From an uncultured Acidimicrobiales bacterium (GTDB lineage Bacteria > Actinomycetota > Acidimicrobiia > Acidimicrobiales > SHLQ01): a DNA stretch of 38,752 nucleotides. The DNA lies in contig CALLAA010000203.1 of the NCBI GenBank assembly GCA_938002955.1, positions 1 through 38,752 on the forward strand. The letters are read 5' to 3'. Positions 21,422-29,898 of the stretch are shown here, piece by piece (the stretch's first letter is position 1; each line of letters starts with the position of its first letter). Below the pieces are notes generated by a model, which saw only the letters and a list, made by a program, of their open reading frames with translations, ran no database searches and was not told the origin of the DNA. Made by a program: the position numbers and the translations under genes.

Positions 21422-23478
21422 ACGGGCTCGACCTGCACCAGCGTGTCTCCGTAGCTAGAGCCGGCGCCGAACTCGGTATCCGCGGCGTTTGTCAGATCGT
21501 TGGCTGAGCCAATGACATCGCCATAGGCCGAATCCACATATCCCCATGGAACGCTGACCACGCCTGGACGAAGGCGGTCCGTGATAGCGACGGGTAACAC
21601 GAGCGAAGCACGTTCGTTGAACACCCGAGCGGTGTCGCCTGCGCTCAAACCACGCGCCTCAGCATCGGCCTGATCGAGTTCCACATGCGGTTGTGTCTCA
21701 CGGTCGGCGTGAGCGGCGAGGTCGCTGTACGACGTGTTCAGGAAGCGGGTCGCCTTCTTTGGGGTCTGCAAGAACAGCGGAAAGGTGTCCATCTGCGGAC
21801 TTCCCGGGCCTTCCGCCACCGGAATCCACTCGGGCAGGTGGCTGACGCCGAGAGCACCGAAGGATTCGGCCACGAGTTCGGCCTTGCCCGACGGGGTGCG
21901 GAAACCTCCCTCTGCATACGGAAGGTGGTTCTCCGGGAAGCTGCTGACCCGAACGAAACCGTCTCGGCGCAGCGCATCGAGATCGACGTGATCGGCGACG
22001 GCGAGGCGCACCTGTTCCATGTCGGTCAGGTGCAGTTCGGGTTGGGAGAACCCAAAGGCAGTAGCCAGACGGCGGAACAGCTCCGTGTTCGAGACCGCAT
22101 CGCCGAGCGGAGCGGTCGCTGGCTCGTTCCAGCCAAGCCAGAGGTGTCCCCATGCAGGCATGGCATCGATCATCTCGGTCTCCATCGCTGCGGGCAGCAC
22201 AACGTCGGCATAGCGAGCGGTGTCGGTCATGAACTGCTCGCTGACGACGGTGAAGAGATCCTCTCGTTCCAGTCCCCGTCGCACCGCTGCGGACTCGGGC
22301 ATGCTCAGGATCGGATTGCCGTTCCAGATGAATACTGCGTGGATTGGATCGTCCTGCTCCGTCAGCGTCCGCCCAAGTGCGGGCTGACGGAAGGAGCGGC
22401 GCTGGCCGGCATCGGGCGCAACGACCGATGCCAGGCCGCTCACCGCGCCGGTGTCGACATCGTCGACCTCTGCCCAGGCGCCGACGCTACGTGCGAACCC
22501 GCCGCCAAGAACCTTGTGCGATCCGGTGAGGACGGGAATCATTGCACTCAGGCGGTACATGGTGGGCCCGCTGAAGTGATGCTCAACCCCGATCAGCCCC
22601 CGGATCATGGTCGCTGGGATCTGCCCGATTGAGCGAGCGAGCTCGCTGATCACGTTGGCATCGACACCACAGAGCGGAGCAGCCCACTCGGGAGTCTTGT
22701 CGGCGACGTGGGCAGCGAGCTCGTCGAACCCGAGCGCATGGGCAGCGATGTACTCGTGGTCGAGCAGGTCGTCGGCGATCAGGACGTTGATGATCGCCAG
22801 AAGCATCGCAACGTCGGTACCCGGCAGCGGCTGGATGTGCTGGTCGGCCTTGTCCGCCGTGATCGTCTTGATTGGATCGATAACGATGACCTTGGCACCA
22901 CGCTTCTGGGCGTCGTTGATCGTTGGCCATAGGTGTCGGTTGGTGAGGCGAGTGTTCGTACCCCACAGGATGATTTGATCGGAGTGCTCCGCCTGCAATG
23001 GATCGGTCCCAAGACCATGTCCGTACACGGTCGCCATGCCGATTCCCGACGCTGCACCGCACACGCTTCCGTACTGTGTGCTCGACCCGAGTAACGCAAA
23101 CAACGCATGGCTCGTACCTGCGTTCTGGATCAGACCCTGGGTACCCGCTGACCACCACGGCAGAATCGCTTCCCCACCATGGCTGTCGCGGACCCGCGTG
23201 AACTCTGCCACGATCTGCTCAAGCGCTTCATCCCACGTGGCCTCGCGAAACTCGCCGCTACCCTTCGGCCCGGTTCGAATCAGCGGTTTCAGGAGCCGAT
23301 CCTCGTGGTTCACACGGCCAACGAACTTGTTGACCTTCGGGCACAGCTCGCCCTTGGAGTATGGGTGCGCAGGGTTTCCCTTGACCGACGTCAGCACGCC
23401 GTCGACCGATGTGGCGATCCAACCGCAACTATCGGGGCAATCGTGGTGGCACGTTCCAAGGACCTCAAGCGTCGTCAT
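21418..23478 (-). CDS. Molybdopterin oxidoreductase with N-terminal 4Fe-4S site
   Basis: 686 residues, DMSO-reductase family. The N-terminus has Cys10, Cys14, Cys18 and Cys46 (CHHDCPDSC ... LCPK) for a 4Fe-4S cluster. The bis-MGD domains follow, with ILWGTNTRLTNRH and VIVIDPIKT strands near 170-205, and a C-terminal molydopterin-binding domain (PLFLQTPKKATRFLN, then GDTARVFNERA). Cys140 in YGSVCGAASG lies where the metal ligand is expected, so a Cys ligand is likely. There is no Tat signal, so the protein should be cytoplasmic. No electron-transfer or chaperone gene is adjacent, and the substrate cannot be assigned. The start has no clear Shine-Dalgarno sequence; a 79-base gap separates it from priA on the same strand. 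It sits inside an otherwise conserved translation/replication region. Confidence 0.88.
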   Translation of the reverse strand: MTTLEVLGTCHHDCPDSCGWIATSVDGVLTSVKGNPAHPYSKGELCPKVNKFVGRVNHEDRLLKPLIRTGPKGSGEFREATWDEALEQIVAEFTRVRDSHGGEAILPWWSAGTQGLIQNAGTSHALFALLGSSTQYGSVCGAASGIGMATVYGHGLGTDPLQAEHSDQIILWGTNTRLTNRHLWPTINDAQKRGAKVIVIDPIKTITADKADQHIQPLPGTDVAMLLAIINVLIADDLLDHEYIAAHALGFDELAAHVADKTPEWAAPLCGVDANVISELARSIGQIPATMIRGLIGVEHHFSGPTMYRLSAMIPVLTGSHKVLGGGFARSVGAWAEVDDVDTGAVSGLASVVAPDAGQRRSFRQPALGRTLTEQDDPIHAVFIWNGNPILSMPESAAVRRGLEREDLFTVVSEQFMTDTARYADVVLPAAMETEMIDAMPAWGHLWLGWNEPATAPLGDAVSNTELFRRLATAFGFSQPELHLTDMEQVRLAVADHVDLDALRRDGFVRVSSFPENHLPYAEGGFRTPSGKAELVAESFGALGVSHLPEWIPVAEGPGSPQMDTFPLFLQTPKKATRFLNTSYSDLAAHADRETQPHVELDQADAEARGLSAGDTARVFNERASLVLPVAITDRLRPGVVSVPWGYVDSAYGDVIGSANDLTNAADTEFGAGSSYGDTLVQVEPV

Positions 23479-23557
23479 GGATCAAACTCTAGGACTCACC
23501 GACCGGGTAGAGCAGGCACATTTCGGACATCCATGTCGAAACACCATCTCCGCGCAG

Positions 23558-25348
23558 CTACAGATCGAGGGGGTCGATCTCGATTCGGACGCGTTCCGCT
23601 GGGCGGTCTGTTGCGTTGATTGCTCCCAACAGGGTTTCGTGGTCCGCTGCAGCCACTCTCCACCGGTCACCCAGGCGGTTTATCTGCAACCCTGTTCCGT
23701 GAGGGCCAAGGTTCGAGATATACGCTTCGGCGCCAGCGCCGGAAACGAGCGCCCAGGCACCGTACGGAGGCTGACGGAACACCTTTCGGATATCGCGTTG
23801 CGCTGTCGCTACGCGTCCGGGGTCGCCGTTGACGGCGGCCTGCACGACGACATCGTCCGGCCGGTGCGTCTGAATGACTACCCGCCCGCCGGATGCCTTG
23901 GGCCCCACCCGTCGCGCCGCGAGGGCGAGTAGACCAAAGGCATCCTCTGCCGCTCGGTATCTGGGGACAGCAAGCTCCTGATCGAAGTCCAAAAAGATGA
24001 CGGCCCTGGCCGCTTCCATTCGGTGCAGCAGCGCCTCGGTCCCGATAAAGAGCTGGTTTCCACTTAGTTCACGAGGAGGCGTCTCGGCCGATACCTCCAC
24101 GACCGGGCGTTTCGCCAATGCGGCGAGATCCTCTGCCATTCGTGAGATTCCAAGCCGGAGCTGCTTCATATGCGTGCCGTTACATTCGTTGCACACCATT
24201 GGCCGAACCGTGTTGTCCCGAGCGCACACCAGCCGGCCGTCGTCGTCCTCGCGAAGCGCTCCCCCGCACTCCGTACACGCCGCAAGTGAGGAACAGGTTG
24301 CACACGCAAGCATGCGAGCGCGGCCTTTGCGGTTCAGAATGCACGCCACGGGTCCTTCGCCGCGAATGACGTCGACGATTCGCTCGGTCAGCAAGCCAGG
24401 GGTGTCTTGGACACGCAGGTCGACGACGTCGACGAGCGGCCACGAGTTCCGCTCGGCCGATCGCTCCGGCACAAGTGTGCGGTCGGCGGCATGCAGACCC
24501 TCCAACGACGGTGACGGTGATGCCAAAACGCAAGACGCTCCGGAACGTCGAGCTCGTTCGATCACAACATCGCGAGCGTTCCACGCCGGTGTCCGCTCTT
24601 CCTTGTAGGTCGAGTCGTGCTCGTCGAGAACGAGCACCGCATCGAGGTCGGTCATTGGCGCGAGCGCTGCCGTTCGGGTGCCGATGGTCGTCGCGCCCGA
24701 GGCCGAACGTTCCCACTGATCGTCGTATTCGGCGACGGCAACGCCGGCATCTCGAAGCCGACGTGCCAGCAACCGGCGATGAGCGATCGTCGGGACCAGG
24801 ATCAACGCACGTCCGCACGCTGCGGCAGCTATGGCGAGGTCGACTCCGAGGTCTCCCGGTGCCGTGCGGACCAGAGTTACGCCATCGACGAACGTCCCCG
24901 CTAACCCAGCGGGCATCGACACCGTCGCAGTTGGCGGCGCGTGTCGAACGAGCGGCACCATTCGGGGCGGCGACGCAGCTCGCAGAAAGTGCGGAACCCG
25001 TCCCGCCCATCGGACCGCGGCCCACGAAGCAATATCGAGCACGTCTTGGGGCGGGCCGAAGCTCGACCACTTCGCGAGCGGCCGGACCTCGACGGTGTCA
25101 TCGAATGGTACATCGACGGCGGTTACCCATCCGGCCGTTCGCCGTCCGCCAAAGTCGACGCGCACCAGCGAACCAACACGCACATTTGCCGCCCGGCCAT
25201 CCTTCTCCCACGCGACGGGCACTTCGTAGGTAAAGCTCTGGCGGACCGACGTGATATCGGGTTGCACCTGAACCAGCCGGCCGGCAGGACGCGCAACGAC
25301 CCGCTGCGGTGCAGCGGGTCGCTCAAATCCTGGCAGTGGTTCGGTCAC
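23558..25348 (-). CDS. priA: Primosomal protein N' (PriA), actinobacterial form without helicase motifs
   Basis: 596 residues from a GTG at 25348. The N-terminal DNA-binding domain includes SFTYEVP and VRVDFGGRRTAGWV (about 35-78). The position of Walker A (about 156-172) has no GxGKT, while the DEHD box (242-245) followed by STYKEERTPAWNARD is kept. The zinc region has seven cysteines (349, 352, 358, 361, 375, 386, 389); the partner of Cys375 is missing. The later ATPase motifs are also eroded. Actinobacterial PriA proteins are known to lack detectable helicase motifs, so this is a family trait rather than a broken gene. It probably keeps the fork-recognition and loader role in replication restart. 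It lies 51 bases after metK and is the last gene of the long operon. Confidence 0.92.
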   Translation of the reverse strand: MTEPLPGFERPAAPQRVVARPAGRLVQVQPDITSVRQSFTYEVPVAWEKDGRAANVRVGSLVRVDFGGRRTAGWVTAVDVPFDDTVEVRPLAKWSSFGPPQDVLDIASWAAVRWAGRVPHFLRAASPPRMVPLVRHAPPTATVSMPAGLAGTFVDGVTLVRTAPGDLGVDLAIAAAACGRALILVPTIAHRRLLARRLRDAGVAVAEYDDQWERSASGATTIGTRTAALAPMTDLDAVLVLDEHDSTYKEERTPAWNARDVVIERARRSGASCVLASPSPSLEGLHAADRTLVPERSAERNSWPLVDVVDLRVQDTPGLLTERIVDVIRGEGPVACILNRKGRARMLACATCSSLAACTECGGALREDDDGRLVCARDNTVRPMVCNECNGTHMKQLRLGISRMAEDLAALAKRPVVEVSAETPPRELSGNQLFIGTEALLHRMEAARAVIFLDFDQELAVPRYRAAEDAFGLLALAARRVGPKASGGRVVIQTHRPDDVVVQAAVNGDPGRVATAQRDIRKVFRQPPYGAWALVSGAGAEAYISNLGPHGTGLQINRLGDRWRVAAADHETLLGAINATDRPAERVRIEIDPLDL

Positions 25349-25399
25349 CAGACGAATCTAACGACCGACATCGCGACGGAGTCGCTAATCCCGTAAGGA

Positions 25400-26596
25400 T
25401 CAGAGGCCGAGGGCGCTCTTCAAATCGGCGGCGCGGTCGGTGTTCTCCCACGTAAAGCCGTCGCCGCTGCGACCAAAGTGGCCGTACGCCGCGGTTGGCT
25501 TGAAGATCGGGCGACGCAGATCGAGGTCACGAAGGATCGCTGCGGGACGCAGGTCAAAGACCTGATCGACCGCCTCGGCGATCTTTTGCGGATCGACGGT
25601 TTCGGTGCCGAACGTCTCTACCAGAACCGACATTGGACGGGCCATGCCGATCGCGTACGCGACCTGCACCTCGCATCGGCTGGCAGCACCAGAGGCGACA
25701 ACGTTCTTGGCGACCCAGCGGGTTGCGTATGCGGCGGAACGGTCGACCTTCGATGGATCCTTACCGGAGAAGGCACCGCCACCATGGCGGCCCATGCCGC
25801 CATAGGTGTCAACGATGATCTTGCGACCCGTGAGGCCCGCATCGCCAACAGGGCCGCCGATAACGAAGCGACCGGTCGGGTTCACGTGGACTTCGTAGTC
25901 GTCGTCGGCGAACTGCTCGGGGATAACCGGTTTGATGACGTTCTCGATGAGGTCCGGGCGGATCATCGAATCGCGGTCGATTCCATCGTTGTGCTGGGTA
26001 GAGACGAGCACGGTGCGTAGGCGAACGGGCTTGTTGTCTTCGTAATCGAAGGTGACCTGGGTCTTGCCGTCTGGACGAAGATACGGAACCGTGCCGCTCT
26101 TGCGGACTGCCGCCAGCTGTTCGGCCATGCGGTGAGCAACGTGGATCGGCATTGGCATGAGCACGTCGGTCTCGTCGGATGCGTAGCCGAACATCATGCC
26201 CTGATCGCCAGCGCCCTGCTTGTCCAGGTCGTCTTCTTCGGAAGCGCCGGAGCGAACCTCTTCGGAATCGTCGACACCCTGAGCAATATCGGGAGACTGC
26301 TCGTCGATAGACACCATGACGCCGCAGGTGTTGCCATCGAATCCAAAGGACTCGCGGTCATAGCCAATGCCGTTGATCGTGTCGCGAACGACCGACGGAA
26401 TATCGACGTAGGCCTTCGTGGTGATCTCGCCCGCCACCATTGCGAGTCCGGTCGTAACGAGCGTTTCGCATGCGACACGGCTCATCGGGTCTTGTTCGAG
26501 AATCGCGTCGAGGATGGAGTCAGAGATCTGATCTGCCATCTTGTCCGGATGACCCTCGGTCACCGATTCCGACGTGAAGCTGTAGTTGTTTGGCAC
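25400..26596 (-). CDS. metK: S-adenosylmethionine synthetase
   Basis: 398 residues from the GTG at 26596, chosen because AGGAG lies 6 bases upstream and [18 protein letters not shown] starts as in the family. An upstream in-frame ATG at 26635 adds 13 unrelated residues. Motifs: [12 protein letters not shown] (methionine and ATP site), [12 protein letters not shown], and the glycine-rich [16 protein letters not shown] phosphate loop. It makes S-adenosylmethionine from methionine and ATP. The 57-base gap to coaBC is too short for a SAM riboswitch, so control must come from operon transcription. A 6-base-arm inverted repeat lies in that gap. Confidence 0.97.
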   Translation of the reverse strand: MPNNYSFTSESVTEGHPDKMADQISDSILDAILEQDPMSRVACETLVTTGLAMVAGEITTKAYVDIPSVVRDTINGIGYDRESFGFDGNTCGVMVSIDEQSPDIAQGVDDSEEVRSGASEEDDLDKQGAGDQGMMFGYASDETDVLMPMPIHVAHRMAEQLAAVRKSGTVPYLRPDGKTQVTFDYEDNKPVRLRTVLVSTQHNDGIDRDSMIRPDLIENVIKPVIPEQFADDDYEVHVNPTGRFVIGGPVGDAGLTGRKIIVDTYGGMGRHGGGAFSGKDPSKVDRSAAYATRWVAKNVVASGAASRCEVQVAYAIGMARPMSVLVETFGTETVDPQKIAEAVDQVFDLRPAAILRDLDLRRPIFKPTAAYGHFGRSGDGFTWENTDRAADLKSALGL

Positions 26597-26613
26597 GGCC
26601 TTCTCCTGAGTTC

Positions 26614-26634
26614 TGCCGCGAGTGTAGAGCGGCA
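26614..26634. promoter_or_regulatory. Inverted repeat in the coaBC-metK gap
   Basis: TGCCGC and GCGGCA (6-base perfect arms, 9-base loop) lie 18 bases upstream of the metK start. No T-run follows, so this is not a normal terminator. On the minus strand the loop contains TACACT, which could be a weak -10. It could be an RNA-processing hairpin or chance. Confidence 0.3.
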
Positions 26635-26653
26635 CCAGTTCGGTAGTGAGGAA

Positions 26654-27853
26654 TTACGGGAAGGTTCCTCGGACCCCAACGACAGCATCGAAAATCGCAT
26701 CTGCGACCACCCGCTTTGACCCGAGAGGAACATCGATTTCTTCTCCACTGCCAAGCACCAACGTCACCTTGTTGGTGTCGTGGGCAAACCCGGCATCGGG
26801 AGCGGAGACATCGTTGGCCACAATCAGATCGAGATTCTTACGCTCAAGCTTTCCACGAGCATTTTCCAGCAGATTCTCGGTTTCGGCGGCAAAGCCGACC
26901 AGAACCTGCCCATTCGGCTTCTGCTGACCGAGGTCGACGAGAAAGTCGTGGGTCTTCTCGAGCAGAATCTCGGGCACCTCGCCGGCACCCTTCTTGATCT
27001 TCTCGCCAGCCGGTGAAGCGGGACGGAAGTCGGCAACCGCCGCGGCCATCACGATGATGTCGGCATCGGCGACCGCCATGACTGCGTCTTGCATTTGGGA
27101 TGCACTTTCGACCGACACCACGGTGCAGCCGATCGGCGACTCACGATCGACCGTAGAGATGAGCGTGACGTCGGCGCCGCGCATCCACGCAGCCTCGGCG
27201 AGCGCATAGCCCTGCTTGCCCGTCGAGCGGTTCGAGATCACACGCACAGGGTCGATGGCTTCTCGCGTCCCTCCAGCGGTAATTACCACGTGCGTCCCCG
27301 ACAGGTCTCCCGAGGCAAGGACACGCTCGGCATGAGCGACCACGCTGCGAGGGGCAGCGAGGCGACCAAAGCCAATGTCGCCACCGGCGAGCCGACCAGG
27401 TTCAGGATCGACGACGTGGACACCACGGTCGCGCAGGACCGTCAGATTGTCCTGCACCGCTGGATGTTCCCACATCTCGGTATGCATGGCCGGAGCGATC
27501 ATCACCGGCGCACGGGTCGCGATAAGCGTCGCCGTCAACAGGTCGTCGGAACGACCCATTCGGTAGTCGGCGAGCAATCTGGCCGTCGCCGGCGCAACGA
27601 TGATGAGATCGGCGGTCTGGCCGAGCAACGTATGCGGAATTGGGCTGGTTTCGTCCCACAGCGTCGACTGAACCTTCTCCGATGCAAGAGCATCGAATGT
27701 CGTTCGTCCAACGAAATGCTCGGCACCTTCAGTCAGGATCGGAACAACATGCGCTCCGGCGTCGACGAGGCGACGGCAAATCTCGATGGCCTTGTATGCG
27801 GCGATACCGCCGGTGACCCCAAGGACTACCCGGGCACCATCGAGGTTGGTCAC
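26654..27853 (-). CDS. coaBC: Bifunctional phosphopantothenoylcysteine decarboxylase/synthetase
   Basis: 399 residues from the GTG at 27853, 10 bases after the rpoZ stop. The open frame reaches 28156 across rpoZ but has no similarity there. The CoaC half starts VVLGVTGGIAAYKA and has the flavin-binding and active-site segments IPHTLLGQTADLIIVAPATA and APAMHTEMW; the usual PxMNxxMW Asn is His here, as I recall for actinobacteria. The CoaB half has VITAGGTREAIDPVR, ISNRSTGKQG and AAAVADFRP followed by KIKK. Together they couple cysteine to phosphopantothenate (with CTP) and decarboxylate the product, two steps of coenzyme A synthesis. Neighbours rpoZ and metK match the usual actinobacterial order. 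Confidence 0.95.
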   Translation of the reverse strand: MTNLDGARVVLGVTGGIAAYKAIEICRRLVDAGAHVVPILTEGAEHFVGRTTFDALASEKVQSTLWDETSPIPHTLLGQTADLIIVAPATARLLADYRMGRSDDLLTATLIATRAPVMIAPAMHTEMWEHPAVQDNLTVLRDRGVHVVDPEPGRLAGGDIGFGRLAAPRSVVAHAERVLASGDLSGTHVVITAGGTREAIDPVRVISNRSTGKQGYALAEAAWMRGADVTLISTVDRESPIGCTVVSVESASQMQDAVMAVADADIIVMAAAVADFRPASPAGEKIKKGAGEVPEILLEKTHDFLVDLGQQKPNGQVLVGFAAETENLLENARGKLERKNLDLIVANDVSAPDAGFAHDTNKVTLVLGSGEEIDVPLGSKRVVADAIFDAVVGVRGTFP

Positions 27854-27863
27854 AGCTGTTTGC

Positions 27864-28190
27864 TCAGTCGTTTGACTTAGCGAGCTCGGCTTCGAGCGCT
27901 TCAGCGTCGGCCTTGGCCTGTGCCTCGGCGAGTGCCTCTGCCTCGAAGTCACGTTCGATCGGAACGATCTTCTCCGCTGCAATCTCTTCGAATGCGATCG
28001 AGAGCGGCTTGCGTGCCGTCGAGGTGACCTGCGGTGGAATGCTGGATCCGAGACCTTCACCAAGCTGGCCAAAGTATGCGTTGATCTGGCGAGCGCGACG
28101 GGCACCGAGGGTGACGAGACGGAACTTCGAACCCGATGCCTCAAGCAAGGTTTCAACCTGTGGTTCGATCATCGACGTATCTTCACTCAT
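27864..28190 (-). CDS. rpoZ: RNA polymerase omega subunit
   Basis: 108 residues. The omega signature is clear: SKFRLVTLGARRARQINAY, then LGEGLGSSIPP, then KPLSIAFEEIAAEKI. Omega helps assemble RNA polymerase by holding the beta-prime subunit. A charged Ala/Glu-rich C-terminal tail (about 80-108) is longer than the core and is helical. AGGAG lies about 10 bases before the ATG. The 90-base gap to gmk holds an imperfect inverted repeat and could carry an internal promoter. Confidence 0.95.
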   Translation of the reverse strand: MSEDTSMIEPQVETLLEASGSKFRLVTLGARRARQINAYFGQLGEGLGSSIPPQVTSTARKPLSIAFEEIAAEKIVPIERDFEAEALAEAQAKADAEALEAELAKSND

Positions 28191-28212
28191 GTGCGGAGAA
28201 CTCCTCGTACAA

Positions 28213-28233
28213 ACTGGCTCGTTGCCAACCAGT
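28213..28233. promoter_or_regulatory. Imperfect inverted repeat in the gmk-rpoZ gap
   Basis: ACTGGCT and AGCCAGT-type arms (six of seven bases matched) are separated by 7 bases, 23 bases upstream of the rpoZ start. It may be an RNA hairpin or operator. The evidence is position and symmetry only. Confidence 0.3.
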
Positions 28234-28280
28234 AATGGTACCAGCCCAAAGAGCGTGTACCGATGATGACTCGTGTCGAG

Positions 28281-28835
28281 TTACGAGCCGGCTTGCAGAC
28301 GCCGATAGTCAGCGATTAGTCCCGCAATCTCGTCGGTACAGCGTTGCACATCGTCGTTCACGACATACAGGTAGGGCATTGCTTCGGCCAGCTCGCGTTC
28401 GATCTGCCCCGCACGCAAGCGCTCGTCGACTTTCTCGAGGGAGTCGCCCCTACCGATCATTCGCTCGCGCTGCACCTCGATCGACGGCGTGTCGATGAAG
28501 ACGAACAGCGCATCGACGGGCCCTTCGTGGATAGATCGAGCACCGTTCACGTCGATCTCGAGGACGAGGTCGGCGTCGGTCGCCGCAGGGACCGGTGAGC
28601 CATAGTAATTCCCAAAGTGGTGATCCCATTCGAGGAACCCACCAGCGTCGATCGCCGTGGTGAACTCGTCCTCGGTCACGAAGTTGTAGGCATCGTCGGC
28701 CTCGCCGGGGCGCTGATCTCGTGTCGTCCAGGACTGTGACAATGCAAGACCCTGGTCTCGTGACACGAGCTCGGCGACGACCGTCCCCTTGCCCACCCCA
28801 CCGGGGCCGGAGATGACGATGACGAGCCCGGCCAT
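28281..28835 (-). CDS. gmk: Guanylate kinase
   Basis: 184 residues. P-loop GPGGVGKGT at 10-18, then the GMP-binding segment SWTTRDQRPGEADD with a YNFV strand, and the EWDHHFGNYYG motif. It phosphorylates GMP and dGMP to the diphosphates. The length is normal and the motifs are intact. The ATG overlaps the TAA of mihF by one base (TAATG), giving tight coupling of mihF and gmk as in other actinobacteria. Confidence 0.97.
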   Translation of the reverse strand: MAGLVIVISGPGGVGKGTVVAELVSRDQGLALSQSWTTRDQRPGEADDAYNFVTEDEFTTAIDAGGFLEWDHHFGNYYGSPVPAATDADLVLEIDVNGARSIHEGPVDALFVFIDTPSIEVQRERMIGRGDSLEKVDERLRAGQIERELAEAMPYLYVVNDDVQRCTDEIAGLIADYRRLQAGS

Positions 28836-29152
28836 TACAGCGCGTGCCGTTCGATCGCTGCGGGAAGCGCGGCAACGTCAGCCGCAGACACGTCACCAAT
28901 GAGACCGCCTTCGGAGATACCGAGCTCCTCGAACGCACGGCGAGTCTGCACTTTCCCGGCTTCGGGAAGGCCCTCGATCGCTGGAAGAACCTTCATCGAC
29001 GCAAGAACCGGATCGTCGGATGCGCGCTGAAAAACCGCTGCGAGCGGCACCGCTCCCGATTTGATCTCGGCCAAGAACGCAGCGCGGTGTTCGCGCACTG
29101 CCTCAGCATCGGCAAAAAGCGCCACATATCCGGGATCATCAAATGTCGTCAC
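28835..29152 (-). CDS. mihF: Integration host factor, actinobacterial type (mIHF)
   Basis: 105 residues from a GTG. The C-terminal half (about 48-105) has the mIHF pattern: ASMKVLPAIEGLPEAGKV, then RAFEELGIS and a GGLIGDVSAADVAAL helix. This is a helix-two-turn-helix DNA-binding region related to ribosomal S13. The N-terminal helix carries the HRAAFLAEIKSG segment. mIHF is a nucleoid-associated protein restricted to actinobacteria, so it supports the taxonomic call. Its place just before gmk is the standard one. It starts 18 bases after pyrF. Confidence 0.88.
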   Translation of the reverse strand: MTTFDDPGYVALFADAEAVREHRAAFLAEIKSGAVPLAAVFQRASDDPVLASMKVLPAIEGLPEAGKVQTRRAFEELGISEGGLIGDVSAADVAALPAAIERHAL

Positions 29153-29170
29153 CTGACGATCCTACTCGGA

Positions 29171-29866
29171 CTAGCTCAGGCAGGAATTAACGATGGCCTC
29201 TGCAGCTGCAGAGCGGTCATCGGCCAGCGTGACCGCACGCCCAATGACGAGCAGATCGGATCCGTTGTCGAGCGCAGCCTTTGGTGTTGCCACACGAACC
29301 TGGTCGTGGTGGTCGACACCCTCTGGGCGGATTCCGGGGGTGACGCCGAGAAGCCGTGGTGCGTATTGCTTTGCGTCCTTGACATCGTTTGGGCTGCACA
29401 CCAGGCCGGCCATTCCAGCTTCGACAGCGGACATCACGCGCTTTGGCATGATGTGTTCGGGAGCGTCCTTGTCCGAAGTAAGCACGGTGATCGCGAGGGG
29501 CTTGGGCTCGGGGAGTCCGGCATCGGATGCTCCAGCACGGAGACCTTCAGCGCCGGCTCGAAGCACGTCGAGACCACCCTGGGCGTGGTAGGTCGCATAG
29601 GTGACGCCGAGTGCACCGAGCACACGCGAGGCTTTCTCGACGGTCGTTGGGATGTCGTACATCTTGAGATCGAGGAACACGTCGTATCCCATGCCAATGA
29701 GCGTGCCGATCGCGTCGGTACCCGCTGCGGTGTAGAGCTCAAGACCAACCTTGGCTACGCCAAACCATGGCGATAGCTCCTTGGCGATACGCACAGCGCT
29801 GACCAAATCGTCCACGTCGAGTGCGACACACAGCTTGTTGCGAAGCTCGTCATCTACATCGTTCAT
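29171..29866 (-). CDS. pyrF: Orotidine 5'-phosphate decarboxylase, type 1
   Basis: 231 residues from the ATG at 29866. GAGGAG lies 6 bases upstream and decides against an in-frame ATG at 29887, which would place this site inside the gene. The catalytic set is visible: Lys39 in GVAKVGLEL and DLKMYDIP at 66-73 (Asp66, Lys68, Asp71). The VTPGIR strand and the IGRAVT phosphate loop lie near the C-terminus. It makes UMP, the last pathway step. Most mycobacteria and streptomycetes carry a longer type 2 PyrF; this protein is the shorter type 1. The gap to pyrD is 32 bases. Confidence 0.95.
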   Translation of the reverse strand: MNDVDDELRNKLCVALDVDDLVSAVRIAKELSPWFGVAKVGLELYTAAGTDAIGTLIGMGYDVFLDLKMYDIPTTVEKASRVLGALGVTYATYHAQGGLDVLRAGAEGLRAGASDAGLPEPKPLAITVLTSDKDAPEHIMPKRVMSAVEAGMAGLVCSPNDVKDAKQYAPRLLGVTPGIRPEGVDHHDQVRVATPKAALDNGSDLLVIGRAVTLADDRSAAAEAIVNSCLS

Positions 29867-29898
29867 TAGGGTCTCCTCTTTTTTCATCGCTAGAAAAT

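Noticed and set aside
25373-25385. Possible terminator after metK
   Set aside because: A 5-base stem (GCGAC/GTCGC) without a following T-run is too weak, and priA continues on the same strand.
26597-26653. SAM riboswitch upstream of metK
   Set aside because: The gap to coaBC is only 57 bases and shows just one short hairpin, too small for any known SAM-sensing aptamer with expression platform.
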